From: CAYOKT01 sp964404605
GTDB lineage: Bacteria > Electryoneota > Electryoneia > Electryoneales > Electryoneaceae
NCBI GenBank assembly: GCA_964404605.1
Contig: CAYOKT010000026.1
Span: 1-35,538 of the forward strand
Length of the DNA stretch: 35,538 bases
Direction of reading: 5' to 3'
A program made the translations under genes and the position numbers. Each line of letters opens with the position of its first letter. Position 1 is the first letter of the stretch. The notes under the pieces are model-generated. The model saw only the letters and a program-made list of their open reading frames with translations. It had not been told where the DNA came from and did not search any database. This document shows, one piece after another, positions 15,603-24,272 of this stretch.

Positions 15603-16415
15603 ATGAATCGGGTCTCATTATGGCGGCAATCTGTTGGGAAAGGGGATGATGCGGTTGTTTTCGTTCACGGTAATTCTCTCTCTTCCGAAACCTTTCGCCA
15701 TCAGATCTCTTCATCTCTTTCCGATCGCTACCGTTGCAGCGTCATCGATCTCCCCGGGCATGGCCATTCACCGTGGGCGGAAGATGCCTCAGAATACACC
15801 ACGCTCGCGATGATCGAACCTCTCATCGCCACGCTGGGTGAGATGAACATCTCCCGGGCGGTGTATGTCGGCCACAGCATGGGCGGGCACATCCTGATGC
15901 AAGCCCTTGAGCGCCTCCCCGCCCCCCAGGGGCTGGCCATTTTCGGGGCGCCCCCGCTCGGCAAACCTCCCCGTTTCGAACGGGCTTTCCATGTCGAACA
16001 CCCCATTTTACCGGTGCTTTCAAAAGCAGACTTCAACGAGGATGAGATCGCCAGGGTGTCCGTCGCATTCGCCCCGGGCGACGACGAGGCCCGCAAGGTG
16101 ATCGCCGATGCGATCCGCCAGGCGGATGGACGCCTGCGGGCACCTGTCATCACTTCGCCCGCCCTGCCTGAATACCGTGACGAAATTGCGACCCTTGCGG
16201 GAGCCGGGATTCCCGTCGCTATCTTCCAGGGAGAATTAGACGACCTTGTGCGGGCGGACTACTTCTCCACATTCTCCCTCCCGCATCTATGGGGGGACAA
16301 GATTCAAATCATCCCAGGCGCCGGTCATTCTCCGCATCTGGAACGTCCGGATGTTTTCAATGATTTGCTTCTCGCATTCCTGGGGGAAATTCATTCCAAT
16401 GGTGCCATCGACTGA
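15603..16415 (+). CDS. Alpha/beta-hydrolase A, coupled to the giant regulator
   Basis: The 270-residue protein is a complete alpha/beta-hydrolase: oxyanion region VFVHGNSLSS, nucleophile Ser92 in GHSMGG, acid Asp213 or Asp214 in GELDD, and His242 in GAGHSPH. No signal peptide is seen, so it is cytosolic. ATG 15603 has AAAGG 8 nt upstream; a GTG three codons earlier (15594) is possible. The end overlaps the next reading frame by 17 bp, so it is co-translated with the pseudokinase/sigma-54 regulator. It is paralogous to the hydrolase at the other end of the island (shared IQIIPGAGH and VGHSxGGH). In Bacillus the hydrolase RsbQ is a signal sensor for a PAS-domain partner; a similar sensory role is possible here. 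An ordinary esterase is the alternative. Confidence 0.85.
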   Translation: MNRVSLWRQSVGKGDDAVVFVHGNSLSSETFRHQISSSLSDRYRCSVIDLPGHGHSPWAEDASEYTTLAMIEPLIATLGEMNISRAVYVGHSMGGHILMQALERLPAPQGLAIFGAPPLGKPPRFERAFHVEHPILPVLSKADFNEDEIARVSVAFAPGDDEARKVIADAIRQADGRLRAPVITSPALPEYRDEIATLAGAGIPVAIFQGELDDLVRADYFSTFSLPHLWGDKIQIIPGAGHSPHLERPDVFNDLLLAFLGEIHSNGAID

Positions 16416-16725
16416 CCCATACCTCAAGCGTTTTCTGTCTTCCCGCGACGTTCTCTACGAGAGCCCGCACCACGCGGTCTTCCGAGTCCGACTCGCGAAA
16501 GAGGAAGCTCCACGCCTGCTGGTGCGTCTCCCGACACAAGGCTCCGCAGCCTCGACATTGAAGCGCTTCGAAAACGAACTCGTTGGTTTACAAACCGTTT
16601 CCAGCCAGATATTACTGCTTCCAGTGGAAATGGAAGCCTCAGAACCTTTTATCTATCTCCTCCATGAGCCTTGGAGCGGAAAGGCTCTGAACGAATCCGT
16701 AGTCGAACAGTATACCCTTGAATAA
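16399..16725 (+). CDS. N-lobe of a pseudokinase, separated from the rest by a +1 frame change
   Basis: This 108-residue frame (ATG 16399) looks like a protein-kinase N-lobe: strand pairs around FRVRLAKEEAPRLLVRLP, with Arg where the beta-3 lysine is expected, a helix with FENELVGL, and a hinge-like IYLLHEPWSGKALNESVV. It ends at TAA 16723, exactly where kinase homology continues in the +1 frame as NKKVSWFVELAAGLEVMHSAG. Reading TAT ACC, skipping one C, then TTG AAT AAA would join both parts into one 1955-residue protein. Either one base was gained in the genome or the assembly, or ribosomes shift frame. I regard it as the true N-terminus of the next gene rather than a separate protein. Confidence 0.7.
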   Translation: MVPSTDPYLKRFLSSRDVLYESPHHAVFRVRLAKEEAPRLLVRLPTQGSAASTLKRFENELVGLQTVSSQILLLPVEMEASEPFIYLLHEPWSGKALNESVVEQYTLE

Positions 16726-19700
16726 AAAGGTGAGTTGGTTTGTCGAATTGGCCGCCGGCCTGGAGGTGATGCACAGCGCCGGGTTCCTCCACGGAAATGT
16801 GTCACCCGCCACTCTGTTCATCGACGCGGAAGCTGCGAAGATCAGGTTGGCCGGACCGGGCAACCTTGTGCACGGACCTGTCCTCGTGCAATCTGCCGAG
16901 TTTCATCCGACCTTCTTCGACGCGGCCCAGTATCGTTCTCCCGAGGCATCCGGAAGGACATCCTTCACGATGGATTCCCGCTCCGACCTGTATCAGCTCG
17001 GAGCCCTTCTCTATTTCGTGCTCGCGGGCCGCGAACCGTTCACCGCGAATGACCCCCTGGAACTGCTCCACCGCCAGTTAACTGAGATTCCCGCTCCACC
17101 CTCCCGGATCAATCCGGACATCGACCCGGTGTTGGACGCGATCGTCCTGCGGCTTCTGGAGCGTACGCCTGAAGAACGGTATCCCGAGGCTTCTTCCCTG
17201 CGGTCGGACCTGGTTCACTACCTGGAGCAGAAAAGCCGGGGAGTCGCCCAGATTACGTTTCCCCTCACCCTTGAGAGCGGCGGGGTGGTCCATTGGACCC
17301 TGACCCACCCCGTCGGACGGGACGCCGAATTGAAACGGATGAGGGAGCGTTTTCGCGAGGCCCAACGGGGCCGAACGGGATGGATTCTCCTCGAAGGCGA
17401 ACCGGGGATCGGCAAGACCTTTCTCGTCGAGGAGTTCCGACAGCAATTGTCCATGGGCCCCACCCGGTTTGTCGAGGTTAAATACGAACCGGGAAGCGCA
17501 GACCTCCCCTGGGATGGAATGTTGCGCATCGGAACGGAACTGGTCACCTTCGCCCTCTTGCAGGACGCGGAAAAACGAGACGAATTGCGTTCTCGGCTGG
17601 AAAATCGGCTGGGCGATTCCCTCGGCCTTCTCACCTCCACTATTGACAACCTGTCCCTGTTGACAGGAAGCCAGGAGGAACCTGTTCAGGTTGACGCCCA
17701 GGCCGCCAGCATCCGGTGGAAAAACTGCCTCCTGGCCTTCCTGCGGGCGTTTCAGACAGAAGACCAAACCCTCTTGGTTTTCCTTGACGACTTGCAATGG
17801 GCGGACACGGCGACCGTCGAATTCCTCTCCGATGTCACGAATCGCAGCGAGATGGGCAATGTTTTGTTCATCGCCACATTTCGTACGGACGAGTTGAAGG
17901 ATCGTACCGAACTCGCTTCCCTGGTGGAGGAACTACGCCATCGGGAAACGACTCTCGCGATCAGACTGGAACCTCTGGCAGAGGAGAACATCAGGTCCAT
18001 CCTGAAACAAGTTGGATGGAAAGAGGAGCCTGGCGAAGACTGGGCCGGAAAGCTGGTCAAGCGTTCGCAGGGAAACCCGCTGTACTTGCGCGAATTCATC
18101 CATCTGCGGGAACTGGTCGGACCCGAAATCGAGGAGGCAACCGACAGGATGCCCTCGCGAGGTTCGCTGCTTCGCCTCCTGCAGGTTCGATTCGAACGGC
18201 TCTCATCGCATACCAAGCAGGCGGTCGTTGTCGCCTCGCACTTCGGGCGCGTGTTCAACCCGCATCGCCTGGCCGATGTCCTTCAGGCGCCCTGGGTCGA
18301 AGTGTATTCCCTGCTGAAGGAAGCCAGTGATACTATGCTGATCCAGCGTCACGAAACCGGCTACCGTTTTGTGCATGACAGCATCGTTGAAACAGCTCTT
18401 GCAGAAGCCGGAGCGGACGAAAGCAAACGGATTCATGCTCGCATCGGCAAGGAATTGTTCCGTTCCTGGTCCGAGGATCCTTCCGATACGCTTCTCTTTA
18501 CCATCGTTTCGCACTGGAACCAGGCCTCCGACCTTCTAACGCCTGCAGAGCAGGGCGATCTTGCGCAATTGAACCGGCAGGCGGGGGATCTGTCCCGCAG
18601 TCTACTTTCGTTCGATACGGCTGCACACTATTACCGCGCCGCCCTTGACTTGATGGACGAAGCGAGCTGGGAGAAGGACTACCCGACGCGTTTCGCGGTA
18701 TCCCTCGACTGCGCCGAGAGCCTCTTTCTCATCGGGGAAGACACCGCCGCGCTCACCCTCCTCGAAGAAGCCCTCGCCCGTTCCGGCTCGTCCGCTGATG
18801 CGGCTCGTGTCTACTTCCTTTTCATCGACCTCCACACGGCACGGCACGATTATCTCGCCGCGATCGACTACATCCATGCCGTATTCGCCCTGTACGGGTA
18901 CTCGGCGCCCAGCGATTCCGAGCATCTTGAAAACATGCTCCAGGACGAGTGGAACCGGTTCCAATCGCTTACTTCGGGCGGAGAACTGGAGGAGATCATC
19001 ACCGTGCCGTCATCTGAAAACCCCAATCACCTCGCCCTGCATCACGTGGTTGCTCATTCTCCCCTGGCCATGTTCTACCATCCGCATGGAGACAGTCTGT
19101 ACGCCCTCGCGGCGATTCGAGTGCTCAATCATGCGCTGCTTCACGGGATAACCCCTTATACGTCAGTCGCTTTCGCGATCGCTGCAATGCATGTAAAAAC
19201 CCGCTTGAAAGACCTGGACAAGGCCGTCGTCCTTGCCCGGACTGCCGTGACACTCGCGGAACAATGCGGCGACGAGATGACCCGGGACAAAGTCCGCACG
19301 CTCACCAACCTCTGGATCCTCTATTGGGTTGATCCTTTCAACGAGATCATCCGGCATCTCCGCGCGGGCTTCGAAGGATCCCGGAAAAACGGCGATTTGA
19401 TCTTCGCCGCCTTGAATTACCTCAACAACATGCAGCTTGAGTTTATGAGCGGCCGCCGCCTGCAACATCTCCTCGACGACTATGCCACTTGGAAGGAGGT
19501 TATTCTCGCGATTCGAAACGAGTACTTCGATGCCATGTTCCAGTTGCGCGAGGCCGCGGTCAGGGTGCTCGTCGACCCCGCTGAAGATGCCCAAACCCTA
19601 TGGACGCGGGACATCCACAAGGACATCATCGGCTCCCAGGAGTCGGGACTCTTCTATGCCACTCAAAACCAGGCCGCCATCTACCATCTCCTCGGCTACG

Positions 19701-22261
19701 ACACCGAGGCGTACAACGCTACTCTCGATGCGGAAAACCACGTCTCCGCCCGTTCCCTGTTTCCCCATTACAGTATGCACCGTCTGTTTCAATCGCTGAT
19801 CCTTGCGCGGGCGCTCGCCAACGGATGGAGTGAGGACGAAGAGCGCGACCGCACCCGGTTTCGCGCCAACCTTGAGAAGATCGAGGAGTGGGCAGCGACC
19901 AATCCCGGCACGTTCCGCCCTTATCACCTTCTCGCCCTGGCGGAAGCCGCTGTGTTGGACGGGGAGAAAACGGACGTGATCCGCAGGCGGTACATCGAGG
20001 CGATAGAGACGGCGGTGGGCTCCGGATACGTCTACCTCGCCGCCCTGGCGGCGGAAAACTGCGGGGCATACCTTCTTGACGCCGGCGAACGTGCTTCGGC
20101 GCTCGGTTTTCTCCACGCCGCCCGGGGATACTACAGCGAATGGGGCGCGATCAACGTGGTCCGGCGCCTGAACGCCACGTATCCCGAGATCTTCGAGGAT
20201 GCGGGAGGCGCCATCCCCGTCGTGGGTTCCGAGACCGCCCGGCCCAGCCTCGACCTGCTCTCCATCGTCAAGGCCGCGCAAGTGATCACCCGTGAACTCT
20301 CAACCCGAACCGTCATCGATCGACTCCTCCATCTCGCGATGGAAAACGCCGGAGCCGACCGGGCGGCCTGGATCGTCGCCGACACAGATGAAGACCGCCT
20401 GGGCATCGCGGCGGAGGTGTACGCCGGGCGGGACCGCTCGCGGGAACCCTCGAAGGGCGGGAACGACTTCGCGCGCAACGTCGTCCATTTCGTGGTGATG
20501 ACCCTCGAACCCTACATTTTCGAGAACACCCACCCGCAGGTGGATCGCCGCGACCCCTACCTCCAGTCCCGTCGCGAATTCTCCCTGCTGTGCCTGCCGG
20601 TTGTGGCGGCATCCCGATTGCTCGGCGTGCTCTACCTGGAGAATCGATCGTGTTCGAACCTGTTCCCTCCGGAGCGGCTCGAACCGTTGGGCGTGCTCGC
20701 ATCTCAGGCGGCCATCGCGTATGAAAATGCCCAGCTCTATGAGACAACCGCTTCCAAGGAACGGGAGTTGCTCGAATTGCGTGATTCGCTCGAAGCGACC
20801 GTGCAGCACCGCACCCGGGCGTTGACCCAGGAAATCGAGCAGCGAAAACTGGCGGAAGAAGGGGCGCGAAAAGCGGAAGCGCACCTGAACGCCATTGTCA
20901 GGACGGTCCCGGAGGGGATTCTCACCTTCGACCGGGAGGGCTGTTTGACCCGGGTCAACCCGGCGGCCTGTCATATCTTGACAGCCACGGAAGAGAATCT
21001 GCTCGATACACCCATTCGATCAGCCCTGCCGGAAGGATATCAGCAGCTCGGAGAACTCCTTCTCGCCTTTGCCGGTGGAGGGGGACCGAGGGCGAACCAC
21101 CAACTTTTTCTTCGGACTCCGTCCGGTGTCAAGGTGCTCCAACTCCAGATGGCTCCGCTGGCGCCCCAATCGAAACGGGGGCCGGAATACCTCGCCATTC
21201 TCCGCGATATCACCGGGATCCACCTCGTGGATCAAAACGCCGGAGAAGAGTTCGTCTTCGGAGAGATGGTCGGCCGCAGCAGAACCATGCGGGACATCTT
21301 CCGGTTCATCGAGGACCTGTCGGAAACGGAGACAACCGTCCTGATCACCGGGGAGAGCGGGACGGGCAAGGGCATGGTTGCAGCGGCGCTTCATCAAGCC
21401 AGCTCACGCAACGCCCGGCCATTCGTCTCCGTGAATTGCGCTGCGCTGAGTGATGAACTGCTCGCCAGCGAGCTGTTCGGCCATGTCAAGGGAGCGTTCA
21501 CCGGTGCGGTGAAGGATCGGATCGGACGATTCGAACTGGCGCAGGACGGCACCCTGTTTCTCGATGAGATCGGCGATATCTCTCCGAAATTGCAGGCCAG
21601 CCTGCTCCACGTCATCGAGCACGGCGACTATCAGCGATTGGGCGAATCGCAGACACGGCACACGGATGTCCGCCTCATCGCCGCGACCAACCGTGACCTC
21701 CGGGAAAGGGTGAGCCGGGGAGAATTCCGTGAAGACCTGTTCTACCGCCTGAACGTGGTGACCATCCATGTGCCTCCTCTTCGGGAACGACCCGAGGATA
21801 TCCCGGTCCTCGCCCACCACCTGATCAAGCGCATCACCCGCGCCCAGGGAAGACCGGATCTGTCCATCGCCCCGGAAACCCTCGAGGTCCTGATCGGATA
21901 CTCCTGGCCGGGCAACATCCGCGAGCTGAGAAATGTCCTCGAGGGAGGCGTGATCAAGTGTCACGAGGAATCCCTCCGCCCGCGCCACCTGCCACTCCTC
22001 CTATTCGATACGAAAGCCCGTGTGGGGAAAGCCGCCGTGGACCGCGGGGTTGAAAGTCCGGCCCGGAAGGAAGGGACCGGCCCGTCGGATGCCACCCCTC
22101 CCTTAACCCCCTTGTTCCGGCGGGCATTGACTCCCGGCGAAGTCGCCCACGCCCTCCAGGTGACCGAGGGTAATGTCTCGGGCGCCGCCCGCCTGCTGGG
22201 AGTCAGCCGCCAGCATGTCCACCGCCTGATCAAGCGTTTCGGCATCAAGCCACAGGACTGA
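16718..22261 (+). CDS. Giant multidomain regulator: pseudokinase C-lobe, STAND-type ATPase, helical repeats, GAF, PAS, sigma-54 AAA+, Fis HTH
   Basis: The 1847-codon frame shows, in order: a kinase C-lobe (about 1-170) with HGNVSPATL in place of HRDxKxxN and LAGPG in place of DFG, so no kinase activity is expected; an ATPase with Walker A GEPGIGKT (about 226-233) and Walker B VFLDDLQWAD (about 355); a long helical, TPR-like region; GAF (about 1179-1345); a coiled coil; PAS (about 1395-1505); and a sigma-54 activator core with GESGTGKG (about 1544), GAFTGA (about 1591), FLDEIGD and DLFYRLNV. It ends in a Fis-type HTH (about 1808-1846). It should drive sigma-54 promoters, most likely the one at 22482. 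The TTG at 16718 has no ribosome site and is only the first codon of the open frame. Confidence 0.88.
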   Translation: MNKKVSWFVELAAGLEVMHSAGFLHGNVSPATLFIDAEAAKIRLAGPGNLVHGPVLVQSAEFHPTFFDAAQYRSPEASGRTSFTMDSRSDLYQLGALLYFVLAGREPFTANDPLELLHRQLTEIPAPPSRINPDIDPVLDAIVLRLLERTPEERYPEASSLRSDLVHYLEQKSRGVAQITFPLTLESGGVVHWTLTHPVGRDAELKRMRERFREAQRGRTGWILLEGEPGIGKTFLVEEFRQQLSMGPTRFVEVKYEPGSADLPWDGMLRIGTELVTFALLQDAEKRDELRSRLENRLGDSLGLLTSTIDNLSLLTGSQEEPVQVDAQAASIRWKNCLLAFLRAFQTEDQTLLVFLDDLQWADTATVEFLSDVTNRSEMGNVLFIATFRTDELKDRTELASLVEELRHRETTLAIRLEPLAEENIRSILKQVGWKEEPGEDWAGKLVKRSQGNPLYLREFIHLRELVGPEIEEATDRMPSRGSLLRLLQVRFERLSSHTKQAVVVASHFGRVFNPHRLADVLQAPWVEVYSLLKEASDTMLIQRHETGYRFVHDSIVETALAEAGADESKRIHARIGKELFRSWSEDPSDTLLFTIVSHWNQASDLLTPAEQGDLAQLNRQAGDLSRSLLSFDTAAHYYRAALDLMDEASWEKDYPTRFAVSLDCAESLFLIGEDTAALTLLEEALARSGSSADAARVYFLFIDLHTARHDYLAAIDYIHAVFALYGYSAPSDSEHLENMLQDEWNRFQSLTSGGELEEIITVPSSENPNHLALHHVVAHSPLAMFYHPHGDSLYALAAIRVLNHALLHGITPYTSVAFAIAAMHVKTRLKDLDKAVVLARTAVTLAEQCGDEMTRDKVRTLTNLWILYWVDPFNEIIRHLRAGFEGSRKNGDLIFAALNYLNNMQLEFMSGRRLQHLLDDYATWKEVILAIRNEYFDAMFQLREAAVRVLVDPAEDAQTLWTRDIHKDIIGSQESGLFYATQNQAAIYHLLGYDTEAYNATLDAENHVSARSLFPHYSMHRLFQSLILARALANGWSEDEERDRTRFRANLEKIEEWAATNPGTFRPYHLLALAEAAVLDGEKTDVIRRRYIEAIETAVGSGYVYLAALAAENCGAYLLDAGERASALGFLHAARGYYSEWGAINVVRRLNATYPEIFEDAGGAIPVVGSETARPSLDLLSIVKAAQVITRELSTRTVIDRLLHLAMENAGADRAAWIVADTDEDRLGIAAEVYAGRDRSREPSKGGNDFARNVVHFVVMTLEPYIFENTHPQVDRRDPYLQSRREFSLLCLPVVAASRLLGVLYLENRSCSNLFPPERLEPLGVLASQAAIAYENAQLYETTASKERELLELRDSLEATVQHRTRALTQEIEQRKLAEEGARKAEAHLNAIVRTVPEGILTFDREGCLTRVNPAACHILTATEENLLDTPIRSALPEGYQQLGELLLAFAGGGGPRANHQLFLRTPSGVKVLQLQMAPLAPQSKRGPEYLAILRDITGIHLVDQNAGEEFVFGEMVGRSRTMRDIFRFIEDLSETETTVLITGESGTGKGMVAAALHQASSRNARPFVSVNCAALSDELLASELFGHVKGAFTGAVKDRIGRFELAQDGTLFLDEIGDISPKLQASLLHVIEHGDYQRLGESQTRHTDVRLIAATNRDLRERVSRGEFREDLFYRLNVVTIHVPPLRERPEDIPVLAHHLIKRITRAQGRPDLSIAPETLEVLIGYSWPGNIRELRNVLEGGVIKCHEESLRPRHLPLLLFDTKARVGKAAVDRGVESPARKEGTGPSDATPPLTPLFRRALTPGEVAHALQVTEGNVSGAARLLGVSRQHVHRLIKRFGIKPQD

Positions 22262-22320
22262 TTGTTCTCCCGGAATAGTATCCCCCCTCCTCCCGACTCG
22301 ATTTCACCCCGGCCACCCCC

Positions 22321-22387
22321 TCCTGTAACCTACCTGTAATATGCGCGGTTTGTGACAGACAGGAGACAGGTATGTGACAGTCCTGTA
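22321..22387. promoter_or_regulatory. Candidate enhancer (UAS) for the sigma-54 activator
   Basis: The 301-bp gap after the regulator contains clustered repeats 95-160 bp upstream of the sigma-54 promoter: inverted TACCTGT (22331-22337) and ACAGGTA (22366-22372), direct TGTGACAG at 22351 and 22373 (22 bp apart, two helical turns), and TCCTGTA at 22321 and 22381. The position fits the looping distance of sigma-54 activators. Binding by the adjacent regulator is inference. Confidence 0.6.
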
Positions 22388-22481
22388 GTTGTGCCCTCTC
22401 CAGCTTTTTCACGGTGCCGCTCTCCGTAACATTCAGAAACATAAACGGATAGAATCCGTCCCCGAACACGCCCCCTCTTCC

Positions 22482-22497
22482 TGGCACGGCTGTTGCC
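22482..22497 (+). promoter_or_regulatory. Sigma-54 (RpoN) promoter
   Basis: The sequence TGGCACG, four bases, then TTGCC matches the -24/-12 consensus TGGCACG-N4-TTGCW except for the last base. The GG and GC dinucleotides are 12 bp apart. Transcription should start near 22508, about 55 nt before the lipoprotein ATG at 22563. It lies directly downstream of a gene that encodes a GAFTGA-type sigma-54 activator. Confidence 0.85.
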
Positions 22498-22562
22498 AAT
22501 GACTGGTCAACCGAAAACCCAGCGCATGGCTTTCCATGCCGACACAACAGAGGACCTTTCAC

Positions 22563-23750
22563 ATGAAGAAAATTCCTTGGATGATGAATCTCGCGCTGAT
22601 TCTTGTCGCGGGTCTGTTCCTCGCCACCGGGTGCGATACCACCAGCCCGACAGGCGGCGACGGACCGGGAGGCCAGCAGTCGGATACGACAGCGACGCTG
22701 GATATCACATTCACCGATCCGGACGGCGATCTGTCCGGTGCGGCGGTGACCTATACCGTGAACCTGACCATCCAACCCCTCGACAGTGGTTCGACCCAGG
22801 TCCAGGGACTGGTGGTCGGCGGCAGCCTGGTGAACGCGATCGAAGTGCCGGACGGGCGGATGTTCTACATCGATGTCACGGCGACCTACCAGGAGGTGGA
22901 ATACACCGGCCGGTCGGACACGCTTATCGTTCAACTCGGAACGCTCGGATCGACCTCTATCGAACTGACGCACAGTGGCGGTGGCGGCGAAAGTCCGTTC
23001 TCCCAGTTTTACCCGATCGACGGAGGCTACAGCATTCTTGAGCCGGTATATCTCGGTTGGGCGTATTCCGGCCCGGAGGTATCCACCTGGGAGATTTACG
23101 CCGCGATCAACGACACCTCGCTCACCCTGAGGACCACCTCCACCTCGCACGAAGCCCCGCTCCCCCTCGGAGCAGATGCCCAGGTGATCAACAACGTCCA
23201 GTGGATGGTCGTCGGCAAGAACTCCTCCGGCGCCGTGGTGGCCCAGAGCGACCGGATGAGCTTCACCGTGTACCGCAGCACTCTCGAGGTGACCATCACC
23301 GGAGATGGCGCCGCAAACACGTACCAGTACCTGCTGGCGCAAACACCTCAAGGGTATTTCACGGTTGCGACACAATTCGAGGCTGAGGGCTGGTGGCTGC
23401 AATTCGACAATGAGAATGACGACGACGATACCGTCCCGATCAGTACCATGGGCCTGTCAACCAATGCGACGGGATCGATAACATCCTGGGGAGATTTCCC
23501 CTACCAGGCATTCTACTTCTACTGCCCGGAGACCGGAAGTGAATACATGGCCGACATCGGCGGCAATGGATACAACACGGTCATGACCTATGAGCCGCTC
23601 CCCGATATCGGATCGTATTACCCCTTTGTACACGTCCGTGCGACGGCTCAAGGGTATGTGCAGGAGTACGATTATGAGAGTGGAGAGCAGGGGGAGATGC
23701 GCTACCTCTCCGCGACGTACGACCTGTACACCAGGGAAATCATCCAATGA
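22563..23750 (+). CDS. Outer-surface lipoprotein with Ig/Fn3-like domains
   Basis: The 395-residue protein has a lipoprotein signal: MKKIPWMMNLALILVAGLFL followed by lipobox LATGC with the lipidated Cys24, then a flexible Gly/Asp/Thr-rich linker. Two beta-rich domains follow; the second (FYPIDGGY...LGWAYSG...WEIYAAIND) resembles the Fn3-like modules of the secreted proteins downstream. The C-terminal 150 residues are not recognised. A ribosome site (GAGGA, 7 nt) fits ATG 22563. It is the first gene behind the sigma-54 promoter. It could anchor or display partners at the cell surface; no enzymatic motif was seen. Confidence 0.8.
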   Translation: MKKIPWMMNLALILVAGLFLATGCDTTSPTGGDGPGGQQSDTTATLDITFTDPDGDLSGAAVTYTVNLTIQPLDSGSTQVQGLVVGGSLVNAIEVPDGRMFYIDVTATYQEVEYTGRSDTLIVQLGTLGSTSIELTHSGGGGESPFSQFYPIDGGYSILEPVYLGWAYSGPEVSTWEIYAAINDTSLTLRTTSTSHEAPLPLGADAQVINNVQWMVVGKNSSGAVVAQSDRMSFTVYRSTLEVTITGDGAANTYQYLLAQTPQGYFTVATQFEAEGWWLQFDNENDDDDTVPISTMGLSTNATGSITSWGDFPYQAFYFYCPETGSEYMADIGGNGYNTVMTYEPLPDIGSYYPFVHVRATAQGYVQEYDYESGEQGEMRYLSATYDLYTREIIQ

Positions 23751-23762
23751 CCCCCCGTTCAT

Positions 23763-23797
23763 TCGTGCCGCCGGCCATCCAACGGCCGGCGGCACGA
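23763..23797 (+). terminator. 14-bp perfect hairpin after the lipoprotein gene
   Basis: Arms 23763-23776 and 23784-23797 (TCGTGCCGCCGGCC and its complement) pair perfectly around a 7-nt loop. It begins 12 bp after the lipoprotein stop. No T-run follows, so it may be a weak or factor-dependent terminator, or a stem that protects the first message and leaves partial read-through into the downstream genes. Confidence 0.6.
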
Positions 23798-23889
23798 GTG
23801 CTTATACCCGGCTCGCGCCAGACCGGATGAGGGAGGGACGCGCTCCCGCGCCGGATCGTTGAACGGAACCCATGGCGGAGAGGAATCCC

Positions 23890-24195
23890 ATGCTGTCATT
23901 GCTGCCTCCCGACAAGCTGACCGATGAGATGCTGCAAAAAAGGGGAGATGTCCTTCTCGCTTTCCCGGGGTACGACGGGATGAGGCGGGAAGTCATTCGG
24001 GAATTGGTCGAGATGATTGAGATCCACGGAAGGTCCATCAACGCATACATCCTGTCGCACCACGACGACAAGATGCTGGAACGCTTCCGGATCCAACGTC
24101 TCCCGGCACTCCTCATCTACAGGAACGGGGAGGAGTTCGGCCGTTTTGTCCTCCCGTTGGACAGGGAGCGACTGTTGGAAGCCCTGGGGGAGTGA
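23890..24195 (+). CDS. Thioredoxin-fold protein without redox cysteines
   Basis: The 101-residue protein has the second half of a thioredoxin fold: RIQRLPALLIYRNGEEFGRFV with the conserved cis-proline (Pro72), then a terminal helix. The position of the CxxC motif is occupied by FPGYDGM, and there is no cysteine in the whole protein, so it cannot act as a disulfide reductase. Start ATG 23890 is preferred because GGAGAGG lies 6 nt upstream; an earlier ATG (23872) lacks such a site. No signal peptide is present. Cysteine-less thioredoxin-like proteins such as HyaE act as chaperones; here it may assist the secreted proteins encoded next, which is speculative. Confidence 0.7.
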   Translation: MLSLLPPDKLTDEMLQKRGDVLLAFPGYDGMRREVIRELVEMIEIHGRSINAYILSHHDDKMLERFRIQRLPALLIYRNGEEFGRFVLPLDRERLLEALGE

Positions 24196-24272
24196 AAACC
24201 CTCCCCGGGAAGACTCGTTCCATCGACGAACCAATCAACCGGCAAGGGTCATAGCAAATTCAGGAGAGGAAG

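Noticed and set aside
16711..16725. prfB-like programmed frameshift
   Set aside because: CTT occurs, but a sense codon (GAA) stands between it and the TAA, and no internal Shine-Dalgarno is seen. An indel or sequencing error is at least as likely, so this is not annotated as recoding.
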